A stretch of 64,000 bases of DNA from Polytrichum commune (Eukaryota > Streptophyta > Polytrichopsida > Polytrichales > Polytrichaceae): NCBI GenBank assembly GCA_950295325.1, contig OX485807.1, forward strand, positions 48,780,796 through 48,844,795, given 5' to 3'. Both the position numbers and the translations under genes were made by a program. The notes under the pieces are model-generated. The model was not told the origin of the DNA and did not search any database. It worked only from the letters and a program-made list of their open reading frames with translations. This document shows positions 43,886 to 54,620 of the stretch, in pieces (positions within the stretch are counted from its first letter, which is position 1; each line of letters opens with the position of its first letter).

Positions 43886-44116
43886 CCCAATGATCGGGGA
43901 GGTTTTTGGACATAATCGGTTGAGATCCTAGTGTTTGCAAGTCCAACCGGTTACATGTTGTTGACATCCTCCAGTTTTCCTTTATTAAATTGGGGTATAT
44001 TCCATAGATTCCTCTAAAATGATCGATACTTTTCATGCAGTCTTCAACTTTAATCGGTTATTTCTCAAACTCAACCGGTTCATTTGCAACTAATTGCCGG
44101 TTCTCCCCAATCATTG
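43886..44116 (+). mobile_element. AACCGG-type MITE, best full-length copy
   Basis: 231 bp from CCAATGATCGGGGAGG to TTCTCCCCAATCATTG, with terminal inverted repeats of about 15 bp. Internal motifs, each repeated in the family: CATAATCGGTTGAGATCCTA, CCAACCGGTTACATGTTG, CTCAAACTCAACCGGTTCAT. It has no coding capacity. It is one of at least ten copies in the window (1, 283, 3,415, 7,532, 31,665, 39,723, 45,739, 47,003, 49,790, 50,191). Superfamily and target duplication not established. Confidence 0.82.
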
Positions 44117-45215
44117 CACCTCCCAGTTGTGAGTTGCAGATCAACATTTGGTCAACATGCTGAAGCTTCTTAGTAAAATTAGTTCGCACTTCTAGTTAAA
44201 TTATTATTCCAAATTTAGCTATCATTCAGAATGATGAAGAGTCATGCATCGAGTTTTTGGGTTTGCAGTCACCTGATAACTTATGAGTGAGAGACATAAA
44301 ATATGCATCTTTTTTTTCTTCTTTTTTTCTTCTTTTTTTCTTCCTTTGAATGGAAATGACACATTTTAGAAAACAATATGTAGAGTTGGAAGTGTCCGAT
44401 GTAGTATGTTCTGTTTGTCACAAAAAACACCCATGTTAACTAATCTTTTAGATAAAAATCTTTAGCATGTGTCATAACAATTGTGTATTTTTTCTTGGTA
44501 TTGAATGATATGAAATTTTCATCAAAATCTTTTCAAGGTCCTGTGTGTGGATGTCCCAAAAATTGAATATGCCAAACAACAAGCAACTATCACTATCTAA
44601 TAACGACTCACATTACAATCTATGTGAGCATTGCTCAACTTCAAATAGCGTATGTATTGGATGCATGAATTGGGTTCCAAAACCTTGTAGGGCTTGTGCA
44701 CTAGTAACTGAGCATTACATGTGATCGATTTGTTGGATCCAATGAAACGAAACGAAATTGGAATTGATTTAAAAGTCATGGAAGCAAAACAAACTTATGG
44801 GACTAAAAGTACATCAAGATGGTGTCAGAACGACTAATTTCTTAGAGTAATAGTGTGTGCTGACCTCAATAAGATAGAGGGGTCCAACCATGATAAGCTG
44901 TACGAAAATTGTGTCACACACCATCATTTTTTCAATGTCCTTGACACTTCTTTAAAAAAATAGCATATTTATAAAAAAAATTGAACTTCATATAGAGTTA
45001 TAGTTTCTATATTATTATAGATATTGTCATCACATTAGATTAATGGTTAGTAAATTTAATTGAGAGGATGATTGTCTTAACTTAAGTCCTTATAAAATGT
45101 TAGGACTCCTTTTCATTTAGTCTTAAGCGATACACCTTATCCTAGTTGGTCCCAGAAGCTAATATCAACTTGGTGGTCCAATTAGAATAAAGACTCGAGA
45201 CTACCCAATACCACA

Positions 45216-45738
45216 TAACTAGTACTACCAACCAATGAAATTCAGCAATATGAACATTAAAGCCACAATTCCAACAACTTTTTGGCTTCTGAAATGATTG
45301 CCAAGTGATACAAGTGCTATGTAGCGCTTTTGACTAAGCTCATGATCCGGTGCTTTTATGAGGGGCGGGCCCTTTCCCCGGAAAGAAAAAAACAACTAAG
45401 GTGGGTCCTTTTTGACATTTTAGAGGATAGGCCAACACTTGAACTTCGAGAGGCTTATGTACGTTGTTAAGTCGTTATTGATTGGGATTTGGGCAAATTA
45501 TTGCAGCGCACAAAAAGGGATTTGGGCAGATGAGGTGTTTTTGGTTATGCTTTTTGAAGAATTTGGGATCATCCCAGTTGCTAGAGGTAAGAGATTGTGT
45601 TACCTTTTTCTTAACACGTTTGGTTTTAGTTGGAATGTCCATGAGAGAGAAAGAGAGTGAGAGAGAGGTTTGCTTCCCTATTTTCAAAATGTATTAGCAA
45701 TAGTCTGAGTCTCAGGTCCATTTAATTATCATGTTGAT
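45216..45738. other. Intergenic, no gene recognised
   Basis: Short frames at 45,439-45,697 overlap on both strands and contain a GAGAGA-rich tract; none is supported. Confidence 0.5.
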
Positions 45739-45941
45739 ACAATGTTTGGGAGATTTTTGGGCATAAACACTTGAGATCCTGGTGTTGTTAATATAAATTG
45801 GTTGCATGTTGACATCTTTTGGTTTTTTTCCTTATTAAATTGAAGAATATTACATAAATTCTTTTGGATCGATCAGTAATTTTTGAAAAGTCTTGAATTT
45901 GTACCAGTTGTTTTTGAAACTCAACCGGTTTGTCTGTAACT
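45739..45941 (+). repeat. AACCGG-type MITE, degraded
   Basis: TTGGGAGATTTTTGGGCATA, TGTTGACATCTTTTGG and CTCAACCGGTTTGTCTGTAA follow the consensus; both tips are missing. It is followed by a (GAA)n tract at 45,962-45,980. Confidence 0.7.
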
Positions 45942-47002
45942 ACACTAACTATGATATTTGGAAGAAGAAGAAGAAGAAGAAAAGAACAAAGTGTGAAGAT
46001 AGTATTTTCAGTGGACTTTACATTAGATTGAGAGGGCATTTCAGTATTTCCATGATCATCAATTAGAACATCCAAGGCATGTCAAAGTTCACTTTGCAAC
46101 TCCACATTCTTATGTAAATCGTTTCCAACCTGTGACTACATCAATTCTGTCTGTATGATAATATCCTTGCACAAAATTTGAGTTGTCTTCTCCAACACTA
46201 CAATTTTCCTTGTCACCACCTTGAGTACTAGAATCATTTATGAATGTGTGATCATAATCACACTCCTCATCCGCCTCCGTACTTCTTAATAAATGAGCCT
46301 CAATAAGTGACCCTATCATACAAGTACAAATGTCGTATATTTTATAAAGGTCCTCCATACATGTACATTGAACTATGAGTTAAATTTGTATAATATATTT
46401 ATACGTATTACAAAAAAGTTCAAATTAATGCCCCTTTTGTGTACATGCATATACTCATATGTGTTATGAAAGGTGCACATGCCAGGACTTAGGTACTCAT
46501 CGGGATTTCGTGAAAACTTTCCAAACAGGTTCCTCATCATCATCAACAAGGGATATCAAATTTAACCTCTTCATCAGTAACTAGCAGTCGGTTCTCCTTA
46601 GTCATTGCATACGAATGTACCTCTTGTCCATCCAACATAAAATCTTGACCCCCTATAGATTTGTGGCCAGTTCATCTCAAACGATGTGCACTAGACTAAT
46701 TTAGGGTCTTTCAAACCGATTTTGACGTCATATTCACTTAAAATAACAACCTTCGGACTGAATGTTGTTTCATGGGTTTTATGACAAACGAATGAGAGAT
46801 ACGCCCATATGCTATAATTTTTACTTCTCTCCCAATATGCAATGCCATATGAATGTCATTTATTTATTCATTATTTTTGTTAGATGCAAACAGAGAGTGC
46901 ATCTATTTGGTTATTGGTTCTTTACAGTTTATAGGTTATATAGAGGTTTGTCTCCCTTTCGGATTATATTATAGGCATATGCCTTTTCCACTTCTTCTCT
47001 AT
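45942..47002. other. Intergenic, no gene recognised
   Basis: The minus-strand frame 46,358-46,110 (82 codons, acidic: ADEECDYDHTFINDSSTQGG) is protein-like but unrecognised and isolated. 46,430-46,485 (GCCCCTTTTGTGTACATGCA, GAAAGGTGCACATGCC) resembles the ends of the B-only element at 50,435-51,151. Confidence 0.4.
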
Positions 47003-47228
47003 CCAATGAACGGGGAGAAAACCGACCGCTACTTACAGATGAACCGGCTAAGTATGAGAAATAACCGGTTGAAGTTCAAAGCTTGTGGAAGATTATCTAT
47101 CATTTTAGAGGAATCTATGGAATATACCTCAATTTAATAAAGAAAAACCGAAAGACCACAACATGTAACGGGTTGAACACGAGGATTTTGACCCATTACT
47201 TATGCCCAGAAACCTCCTCGGACACTGG
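47003..47228 (-). mobile_element. AACCGG-type MITE, full length
   Basis: CCAATGAACGGGGAGAAAAC to CCTCGGACACTGG; both tips present. Reverse orientation to the copy at 43,886. Confidence 0.8.
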
Positions 47229-47844
47229 CTCCATCCAAGCTAGCTTGGGGTTTTTGGGTGGTTGTGTGTTCTGAATATTATTCAGAAACTTTGGCTACTT
47301 TAATTACCTGCTTCAAATTTAATCCGAAACCAATAGTGTTATCATTAATTGAAGGAGAAGGACAAAGTATTATTAGCCTGTGTAAGTACGCGCCCATGGT
47401 ACCAAAGCCATCAAAGCCACTCCCAACTTGTATTTTGAAGTACGGTTCTCCCCCTTTAATATGACACGTTCGGTCATATATACAAGAAAGTCTCATATTA
47501 TCCGAGTCTTGTATTCTGCACAATATGTCATTTTGGCCTGAAATGTCGTACTATCGAGGCTCTTCAAGAAAATGGTCTAGTTTATTGTAATATGTCATTT
47601 TGTACACACAATGAAGATACATAAGTATAAATGAGTACTTTATTTGAAGGAATATGTATTCAATGTCAGACAATATGGAGTCTCAAAAGAAGAAAAAGTA
47701 GTCGAATGATGGTGTCTCCACCATATCACACCCTATGATGTTTGTTAATTTTGGAAATTGATATCATATTCAGTTTTATCCATAAAAGATTCATGTTTGT
47801 CACATCTACAACCGAAAACTTTGAAGGATGCTTCATTGCAAAAT
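47229..47844. other. Intergenic, no gene recognised
   Basis: Nothing recognisable. It may contain the decayed 3' end of the transposon relic that follows. Confidence 0.4.
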
Positions 47845-48805
47845 ATGATAGTAATTGGGCGTACTCACGGGCTTGAGGAAGTTTGATTTTGGTGTTGGTT
47901 GGTCATCCACATCAATTCTCTTCATGGGCTCTTCATTCAAATCTAGACCCAAATGGATTTCTCTGTCCCATGCCAAATCCACAATTCAGCCGTGGTGTAC
48001 TCTACATCAACAATTTCCTCTCCTGCCAATTGCACATATTCCTCAATAGGCATGTCTTCACTTCCAAAATTCAAAGAGGAAATGAGACTTGCCAAATTAT
48101 TTGTTGCTTTTTTTTTCCCTGATTTCTCACATTCATCATCCATGGCAAAATCGGCACCCCAATTTGCAAGTAAAATCTTGGACATCCTCCGACTCTTTCG
48201 TATGCTTTGGGGATTCATCTCTCTCCACACTTGAAATCACCACATAATAGTCCGTCTTACATTAGGCATTATTTTTCTCAAGTTATGGTGAGTAGTGAAA
48301 AAATGAAACTATGAGAGAACCCATTTCAAGAGCTTCTTCTTATATTGAACTTTAAATTAAACAATAATTTCTCGATCCAAGGGTTGAACCACACTTGTAC
48401 CATTAGATGGTCAGAAAACAATAATAATATTGCTCAACTACAAGGTTGAAAAACCAAATGAATCACCCCTACCAACATGCTTAAGGGAATGAGCAACATA
48501 ATTGTCCATAATTAAAAATACCTTCCATTTTATAGAGTTGAAATGTACATTGAGGCTCATCATCCAACTCTCAAATAAGTTTAATGTCATCCAAGCCGTT
48601 TGGTTTGCAAACCACCACACATAATTTGTTGACAACCACCTTCCAAAGCATCATGGGCATAGAGATTTGTAAATAACCACAAGTTTTATATCATGAGCAA
48701 GAGTGAGACGGTCCTCCTAAATTTTGTGCCCACGAGTTTTTCCTTGCACTTTGTTTGGTTGGGCAAAATAAAGTAAACTAGTCTTAGCCATATTGTAAAC
48801 ATCTT
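47845..48805 (-). pseudogene. Decayed pogo/Tigger-type DDE transposase
   Basis: Minus-strand pieces follow the DDE_1 transposase order. Near 48,802 DVYNMAKTSLLYF (usual YNMDETGLFY; first catalytic D replaced by A). 48,635-48,440 WMTLNLFESWMMSLN and KVFLIMDNYVAHSL (second D kept). 48,425-48,360 LSNIIIVF, stop TGA, PSNGTSVVQPLDREIIV (third acidic residue kept). Then FKVQYKKKLLKWVLS, a TAG stop, NVRRTIMW and VWREMNPQSIRKSRRM, and the acidic tail ASLISSLNFGSEDMPIEEYV. At least three stops and a frame change near 47,940 make it dead. No N-terminal HTH was found upstream of 48,805. These elements move by cut-and-paste into TA. Confidence 0.88.
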
Positions 48806-49789
48806 TTGGTGCCATAACCAATGTGGAGGAGGTCAATGCTTACCAAATTGAATGCAAACTATTTCATGTGCAAACATGGACATCAATACCAAAATTATTG
48901 AAATTATAACTGAAATGAAAAACATCCGCCACTCAAGACTGACATCACTTCTAGATCAACATGGATGAAACTAACACATATATTGTCAAATTTTTCTCTA
49001 AAACCTAGGGCCCTCTTTTGTACATCTACCTATATTCCATATATTTTAATAGCCTTTTAGATGTACACACAATACCTCTCCCTTACGTATATTATGTATG
49101 CAAATGCCTCGAATAATACCCCTTCTTACACTCACGTTAGTACACACCTCGTATGAAGAATCCACCCCCATGCCTCTGGAGCCAAGAAATTGAAGAGTGG
49201 CATGAGAAAATCTAGGAGTGTAAGTCGAAGAGGACTAAAACTTCCAATCTAAAAAGATTTAGTATTTAGGTGTGAGGACAAATTTCAAATCAAGAAGAGA
49301 AATCAACAACTTCAAAACTCTAGTCACTAGATCCAACACTTTCTAAACCTTTCAACCTCCACCCAAACCCAAAGACTAAAAAATGTAACATCTATTCTGA
49401 AACCAAAGTGTACAATAGTTAAATTAAGCTAGCCCATTGATAAATTCACCATGTACTCCCCGATCCCAAAACGTATCATTAATGTGGGTCCCACCACACT
49501 ATGAGCATTAATGACCTCTATTATATGACAAGTCAGTATTACAAACATCATAGTTGTAGTATTGGGATAAATTAACATTAAAAAGTTTGGTCGACGGGAA
49601 ATGCATCATATAAACAAACTGTCATATTATTGGGTGTTGTATTATGGGAAGTAGACTGTAACTTTTAGCATGGCCCACTGATTCCATTGTGTGACCTTTT
49701 AAAAATGAAATTCTTGACATGCAAAAGGCCACAGTCAAAATAATCATTCGGAGCATCCAATACAGAGACGCATCATCTTGCAGGCATGG
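48806..49789. other. Intergenic with an NLR-intron relic at 48,985-49,170
   Basis: 48,985-49,170 aligns with intron 3 of TNL gene A (15,540-15,730): TCTAAAACCTAGGGCCCTCT against TTTAAACCATAGGGCCCCCT, TTACACTCACGTTAGT exactly, and GAATCCACCCCC. Exons are not recognisable around it. The rest has no readable gene. Confidence 0.65.
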
Positions 49790-50019
49790 CCAATAGTGTC
49801 CGAGGAGATTTTTGGGCATAATCGGTCAAAATCCTAGTATTTCCAAGTTCAACGGGTTACATGTTCGCATCTTTCGGTTTCTTTTATTAATATGAGGAAT
49901 ATTCCATATATTTCTCTGAAATGATCGGCAAGTTTTCTAAAGTCTTGAACTTGAACCTCTTATTTTTCAAGCTCAACCGGTCTATCCGCAACTAGTAGCC
50001 AGTTCCCCCCATTCATTGG
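49790..50019 (+). mobile_element. AACCGG-type MITE, full length
   Basis: CCAATAGTGTCCGAGGAGAT to CCCCCCATTCATTGG. Its right half is the copy at 1-111. Confidence 0.78.
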
Positions 50020-50190
50020 TTCAATTGGTTCATAACATTACTTGGCTGATGAGTTGTGTTTAGGTTACTTGACTTCGAAGCATTGGGATTCCAACATCCA
50101 GAGGCTTTATTCCCAAATCTATTGTGGGGCCCATGAACACAACTTATTAACTGAGTAATGTTATGTTATATGTTGTGATCTTTCGGGTTT

Positions 50191-50329
50191 TCTTTATTCA
50201 TGAGAGGTGAATTCCATAGATTCGTCTAAAACAATGGGTGATTTTCCTGAAGTATTGAACTTTAACCAACTATTTCTCAGACTCAACGGGTTCAATTGTA
50301 ACTAGCGGATAGTTCTCCCGATTCATTGG
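50191..50329 (+). repeat. AACCGG-type MITE, 3' half (copy B)
   Basis: Partner of 283-421; the same truncation point. Confidence 0.68.
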
Positions 50330-50434
50330 TGGCCAAGATTTTCTCGACAAGAAAAGTCCAACTCACCTTGGGTGATAGAGAATTGGAGCATATGAGCGTA
50401 CCTCTCATTCATTGAAACGCATCGTGGAATCTAT

Positions 50435-51151
50435 CCTCGGGGGGTACATTGTACTAAACATGTACGAGTATACGTGAGTGCACAGGAGGGGTATTGATTT
50501 GGACCTTGCCATATTACGTATACATATGGTATACATGTTATAATTTATAGTTACGTACATATATGGAAGGCCTTTAAAAAGTATACAATAATTGTACTTG
50601 TATGGTATTGTTACTATACTACATATCATAAGTTTTCATATTGGATGCGGAGGAAGTTTTGTAATCGTTGGGTGGAGTATAGGGATCCAATGACTTGATG
50701 GACCGTCCATCAAACGTGGAGATTGGTTTATGTTGGTATCAAAAAGGGGCTAACAACAAGTGGACATATGATCTTACTGATCATTTGATGGTAGACTTAG
50801 AGACAATAATTGCATTGGCTACAATGACATATATTGGTGAATCAAATGTTTATGAGTTACATCCGGGAGATGGAAAAATTTTCAACGACTTTGCTGATGA
50901 AAGCTAGGATATTTTGCTATACATATTATAGGGGTTGATTATTGTTCAAAGGTATATTTGTATACTTATGTTAATGACTATATATGAATGAATGTTTTTT
51001 TGTGTATACATATTGTCACTTGTATATTTATTGTTGCAATTGTATGTGTATTACTTCATTTCACAAAAAATAACTTGTATATAGGGGGTTTTTAGAGTAT
51101 GCAGTGAATGCACGTGATTCTAGGTTTTAATGAAAGGTGCACCCCCCGAGG
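50435..51151. mobile_element. 717-bp DNA transposon, copy B only
   Basis: Ends CCTCGGGGGGTACA and, inverted, CCTCGGGGGGTGCACC. It is flanked by ATCTAT and ATTTAT where copy A has a single ATCTAT (position 511), so a duplication of about 6 bp with one mismatch, and a clear empty site. Inside are TATACGTA/GTACATGTA-rich AT sequence and a 69-codon ORF. Superfamily not assigned. Confidence 0.9.
50698..50907 (+). CDS. 69-codon ORF inside the B-only transposon
   Basis: ATG to TAG. Begins MDRPSNVEIGLCWYQKGANN, then KWTYDLTDHLMVDLETIIAL, and ends FNDFADES. It looks protein-like and stands alone in AT-rich element DNA. Perhaps the last exon of a deleted element protein. Not recognised. Confidence 0.38.
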   Translation: MDRPSNVEIGLCWYQKGANNKWTYDLTDHLMVDLETIIALATMTYIGESNVYELHPGDGKIFNDFADES

Positions 51152-52790
51152 ATTTATCTCAATGATATGAAATGAAATTGATTTTAAAGTCCGGGAAGTC
51201 AATGGAAAACCCATGACATCTCAAAGCCATCAAAAATCACATTTGATGTTCTCAAACAAAGTCTTTCACGCTAATCAAGAGTTGAATTCTTTTCCACCTC
51301 ATGGGGAAGGCATCAAATCACCTTCATCTCAAGGATTCTCTTTAAAATGAATGTGAATCGTACTTGAAGCAAGATAGATAGCTAGATAGAAACTCCATAC
51401 CTTTTGTATGCTTGAAGCAACTACTAATACCATCCCAACACAACATCATTATTGCTTACCGCATCTCTAATCATAGAGTCGCCATTGAAATTGACAAGTG
51501 ATCGACAACCCCTATTCCTAGAGAAAACATGTCATGCCACTTTTGATCTTATAATGTATATGAAAATTGGGCACATTTTGTGTTGGAGAGCCCTCCCTAC
51601 AACCCCATGAGAGATAGGTTTTTTTTCTATTTCATAATGTAATACTAGGCAGTCTTGAGTATTTTCTTCCAATTGAACCATCAAGTTGCTATTAGGCTCT
51701 ATCTCACAGAGGCCACTCCTTGATTGATTGTGGGGAAGTAGTCTTTTTGCACCATTTTGGTGTATTGGTAGTCCCATTGGCTTTTTGGCTTCCCAGACTT
51801 TCACATCAACATCATTTCATACCATTTTATTCATTAAACAAAAAAATGCCTTAGAATGGTATGTAGGTTATTTTGAAGAAGAAATCATGATTTACTCTAG
51901 AGATACATATTTGAAATGAATGACATGAACATGGATGGATGAGTGATACACTAGGGTGCAATCTTCCCTCACACCGCATGGCCCAAAAGCAATTGAAATC
52001 ATGTGTAGCCTTGGCTACATCCCTTGCCACCCCACCAAACCCAAGAACCACCATACATTTCTTCACAATAAAGGTTGAGGTACGAAGCCCTATTGTGGGC
52101 ACTTCCAAAGTCCACAAATAATTGTGCTAGTTGGATCAGACCAAGACTTGTTTTGTCCTTGTAGTAATTATGAATCACAAAGATTGTCATGTCAAAATGA
52201 GCTGCAAAAACTAATTTTAAAATTTTAAATCAAGATTCTCTTTCTCTTTGAAAGATCACACATGCCCTCTTCAGCTTCAATTATATTAGCATTTATTGAA
52301 CATAGAATAAATGTCTATATATTATACATGTAGGGCAATCCCATTGTTGCTTACATATGCTTGGTACCCATTCTTCATAGCAAGCCTTGCCTTATCCATG
52401 ATGTTAAGTTTTTGAGCTAAAGCATCTTCAATTTGGACCCAAAGGACACAATCACATTATTGTCGGATTTGGTGTTGGGGTGCGCATGGATAAAGTTTTG
52501 TGACACCTACTACGGGGAAGGGCGAGAATGCAAGAAAACCATTGTATTATGTGACTTTATAGCATGGATGTTGTTTGGGTCAATTTTTGGCTTCAGAAAT
52601 TCATAATAATTTTAATTTAAGGAATAAAATTGTCAAAAATTTTGCCGTCCTCCTGATTTTTATTTTCATCACATGAGGAAATTTTGCATTAACTATGCTT
52701 CTCTTGACATGAATTCCACTGGAATGAATTTGCCTTCAACCCATAGAAATTTTGTTTTGACTAGAGTCCCTTTACTGCCCACGCTGCTAC
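51152..52790. other. Copy B intergenic, no gene recognised
   Basis: Matches 511-1,930 and then short pieces of 3,652-3,790, 4,332-4,360 and 4,825-4,915. The A-only stretches between those pieces are missing here. Confidence 0.6.
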
Positions 52791-52956
52791 AAACACCATA
52801 TTCGAAATTTTGGGAAAATTCCATGATTTTGGGAAAATACAGTTTAGGTTGAGTCGACCTAAAATGTACCCACTGGGTACATTTTAGGTCGACTCCACCT
52901 AAACTGTCATCAAATTGGGAGACTGGAAATCTCCCAAAATTTTGAATATGGTGTTT
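52791..52956. mobile_element. 165-bp near-perfect hairpin MITE, copy B only
   Basis: AAACACCATATTCGAAATTT, then TGGG, is mirrored by CCCAAAATTTTGAATATGGT then GTTT. The inside is also palindromic (CAGTTTAGGT, GAGTCGACCTAAAATGTACC against GGTACATTTTAGGTCGACTC), so almost the whole element folds back. Copy A has the empty site GCTACACCAC at 4,914; the duplication is 2-4 bp (TACA at most). It inserted directly beside the MITE at 52,957. Confidence 0.93.
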
Positions 52957-53170
52957 ACACCACTTATGGTGCTTAGTGTCACTTACAATTGAGAGTTACG
53001 CAATGCTATAAGTATTCATTTGTAATTTTCCACCAAGCAAAGTCACCTATGTTCTATAATGTCCAAACAACCTTTTCAACTTTCATAAAAAATTGAACTC
53101 ATGAGTAAGAAGTAATTGCATCGCGTGATTCCAAATAGTAAGTGACACTTAATACCCTAAACGGTGTAGT
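52957..53170. mobile_element. MITE of the AAGTGACACTAA family, copy B
   Basis: Partner of 4,916-5,130. Confidence 0.75.
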
Positions 53171-53673
53171 CCAGCCCCATATTCTTCCTAGAGCCCCACA
53201 AAAATATGAGTCAATGTACATGGGGCATAGATTCCACGAACCCCAAAGCCCTAGAAGAAGATGGGCTCTCACATCCCCGGAAGAGCATTAGGTTCAGCGA
53301 GAGGGCATTGTTTGCATAGGAATCCAACCACATTGAAAACTTCCTCCCTAGAAGGTACGTGGTAATTTTTTATTTAATTTTTTGTTTGTTTGACTAGAAA
53401 AATTTGGGTTCTCTTCAAAATTAATCAACTTTTAAGATAATTCTAAAACTATCTCAACAAGGTAACTTCTGGCTTTTCAAGGCAATTTTGTTGGATAAAC
53501 AAGAGAAGCATTCCAAGGCACTAATTGTGCCCTAATGGCCTCTCACCGTCCGGATCCAAGTGGACTTGGTCATGCATCCGTACGTACAATTTCAAGGAAT
53601 GGAGTGTGTAGTTTGCTTCGGTTTGAAGGTTAGAGTTTCTTAGTGTCTAGTAGACTCATCCTTTGTGGAGGTG

Positions 53674-54241
53674 AGGGGTTGTTTACACCATCGACCATGA
53701 AGTCGTCCTAAGGCCGTCCTAAGGCGCTATAAGATTTGTGGTTGGTTGTTGAACTCATTCTAGGACCACTTCGGTTTATACTAAGAAGAAAATGTTAGAG
53801 TGACCATGGAGTGGGAGGTCCCTAAAAGATATACTTGAAGGCCTACATTATGCTCTGACATGGTCCAACGGGTTTGGCAGTGGGAGAGGCAAAAGAGTTG
53901 CTCTATTAGAAAAAGGAAGGGGGCCATGGCAGAGAAATGTTGTTAAAATATAATTTTAATGAATTTTTTTTGGGGGAAGACAAGAGAATGATAAATTTTG
54001 TTTTGTTTTGTTTTGTTTTAAAGTTTTTTTAGTTTTTTTTGGGGTCCAAAACTGCCCTTTTTGGACAATTTTTTTAAAAATCAGCACATTCACTTTTTGG
54101 TGCATGGTCTTTCCTCTTGGTCCACATTCGGTTTACACCTAGTGAGGGACCCAAAGACTTTGTAAATTTACTCTTTAAGAAATCAAATCATGAAAAAAGA
54201 CCATCTTCCATGGTCCGACTTCACGATCCATGGTGTAACCC
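53674..54241. mobile_element. Non-autonomous DNA transposon (GTTTACACCAT ends), copy B
   Basis: Partner of 5,602-6,148, with a TTTTG repeat tract at 54,000-54,018 where copy A has a G-run. Confidence 0.68.
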
Positions 54242-54620
54242 GACCTTGAATGCAATAATGTCCTTCAAATGACCTTAAACATTGATGTTTTTAAATTTAC
54301 GACTTCATAAATTGATACCCAAAACATCAACTAGTCTAGTGAAGCCCAATAAAAATGAATCGGTCCCCTCAACCTATGGAGGGCTAGTATCCGGCTTCAT
54401 TATTAGTAGAGCCTCTTCATCTCCCCTTGATGCACGATGGACGAATTATCCAAGATGCCACGAAGCCCGCGCCCAAACTAAAAGGCCTGTACCACCTCCT
54501 TTGAAGTAGTTCAACTCCAAAAAGAAACACTCAATTGCGGTCATATCATGACAAAATTGATTAGTTTACATTCGATTAGTTTAATTACATTAGATTTGAG
54601 CCACTTCCTTTCTCGAAGTA
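54242..54620. other. Copy B intergenic, no gene recognised
   Basis: Matches 6,149-6,528. The frame at 54,282-54,509 is the shifted counterpart of 6,188-6,472. Confidence 0.5.

Larger units (their letters stand above)
43110..45215 (+). repeat. Diverged third copy of TNL flanking DNA (unit C)
   Basis: 43,118-43,255 matches 11,480-11,600; 44,117-44,740 matches 11,600-12,240; 44,741-44,890 and 45,145-45,215 match 8,770-8,950. Examples are GCTAAGCAACGATCCCGTAC, CAAACAACAAGCAACTATCA and CTTGTAGGGCTTGTGCACTA. The order of blocks differs from copies A and B, so this unit was rearranged. Insertions at 43,256-44,116 and 44,891-45,144 interrupt it. No receptor exon is left here. Confidence 0.85.
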
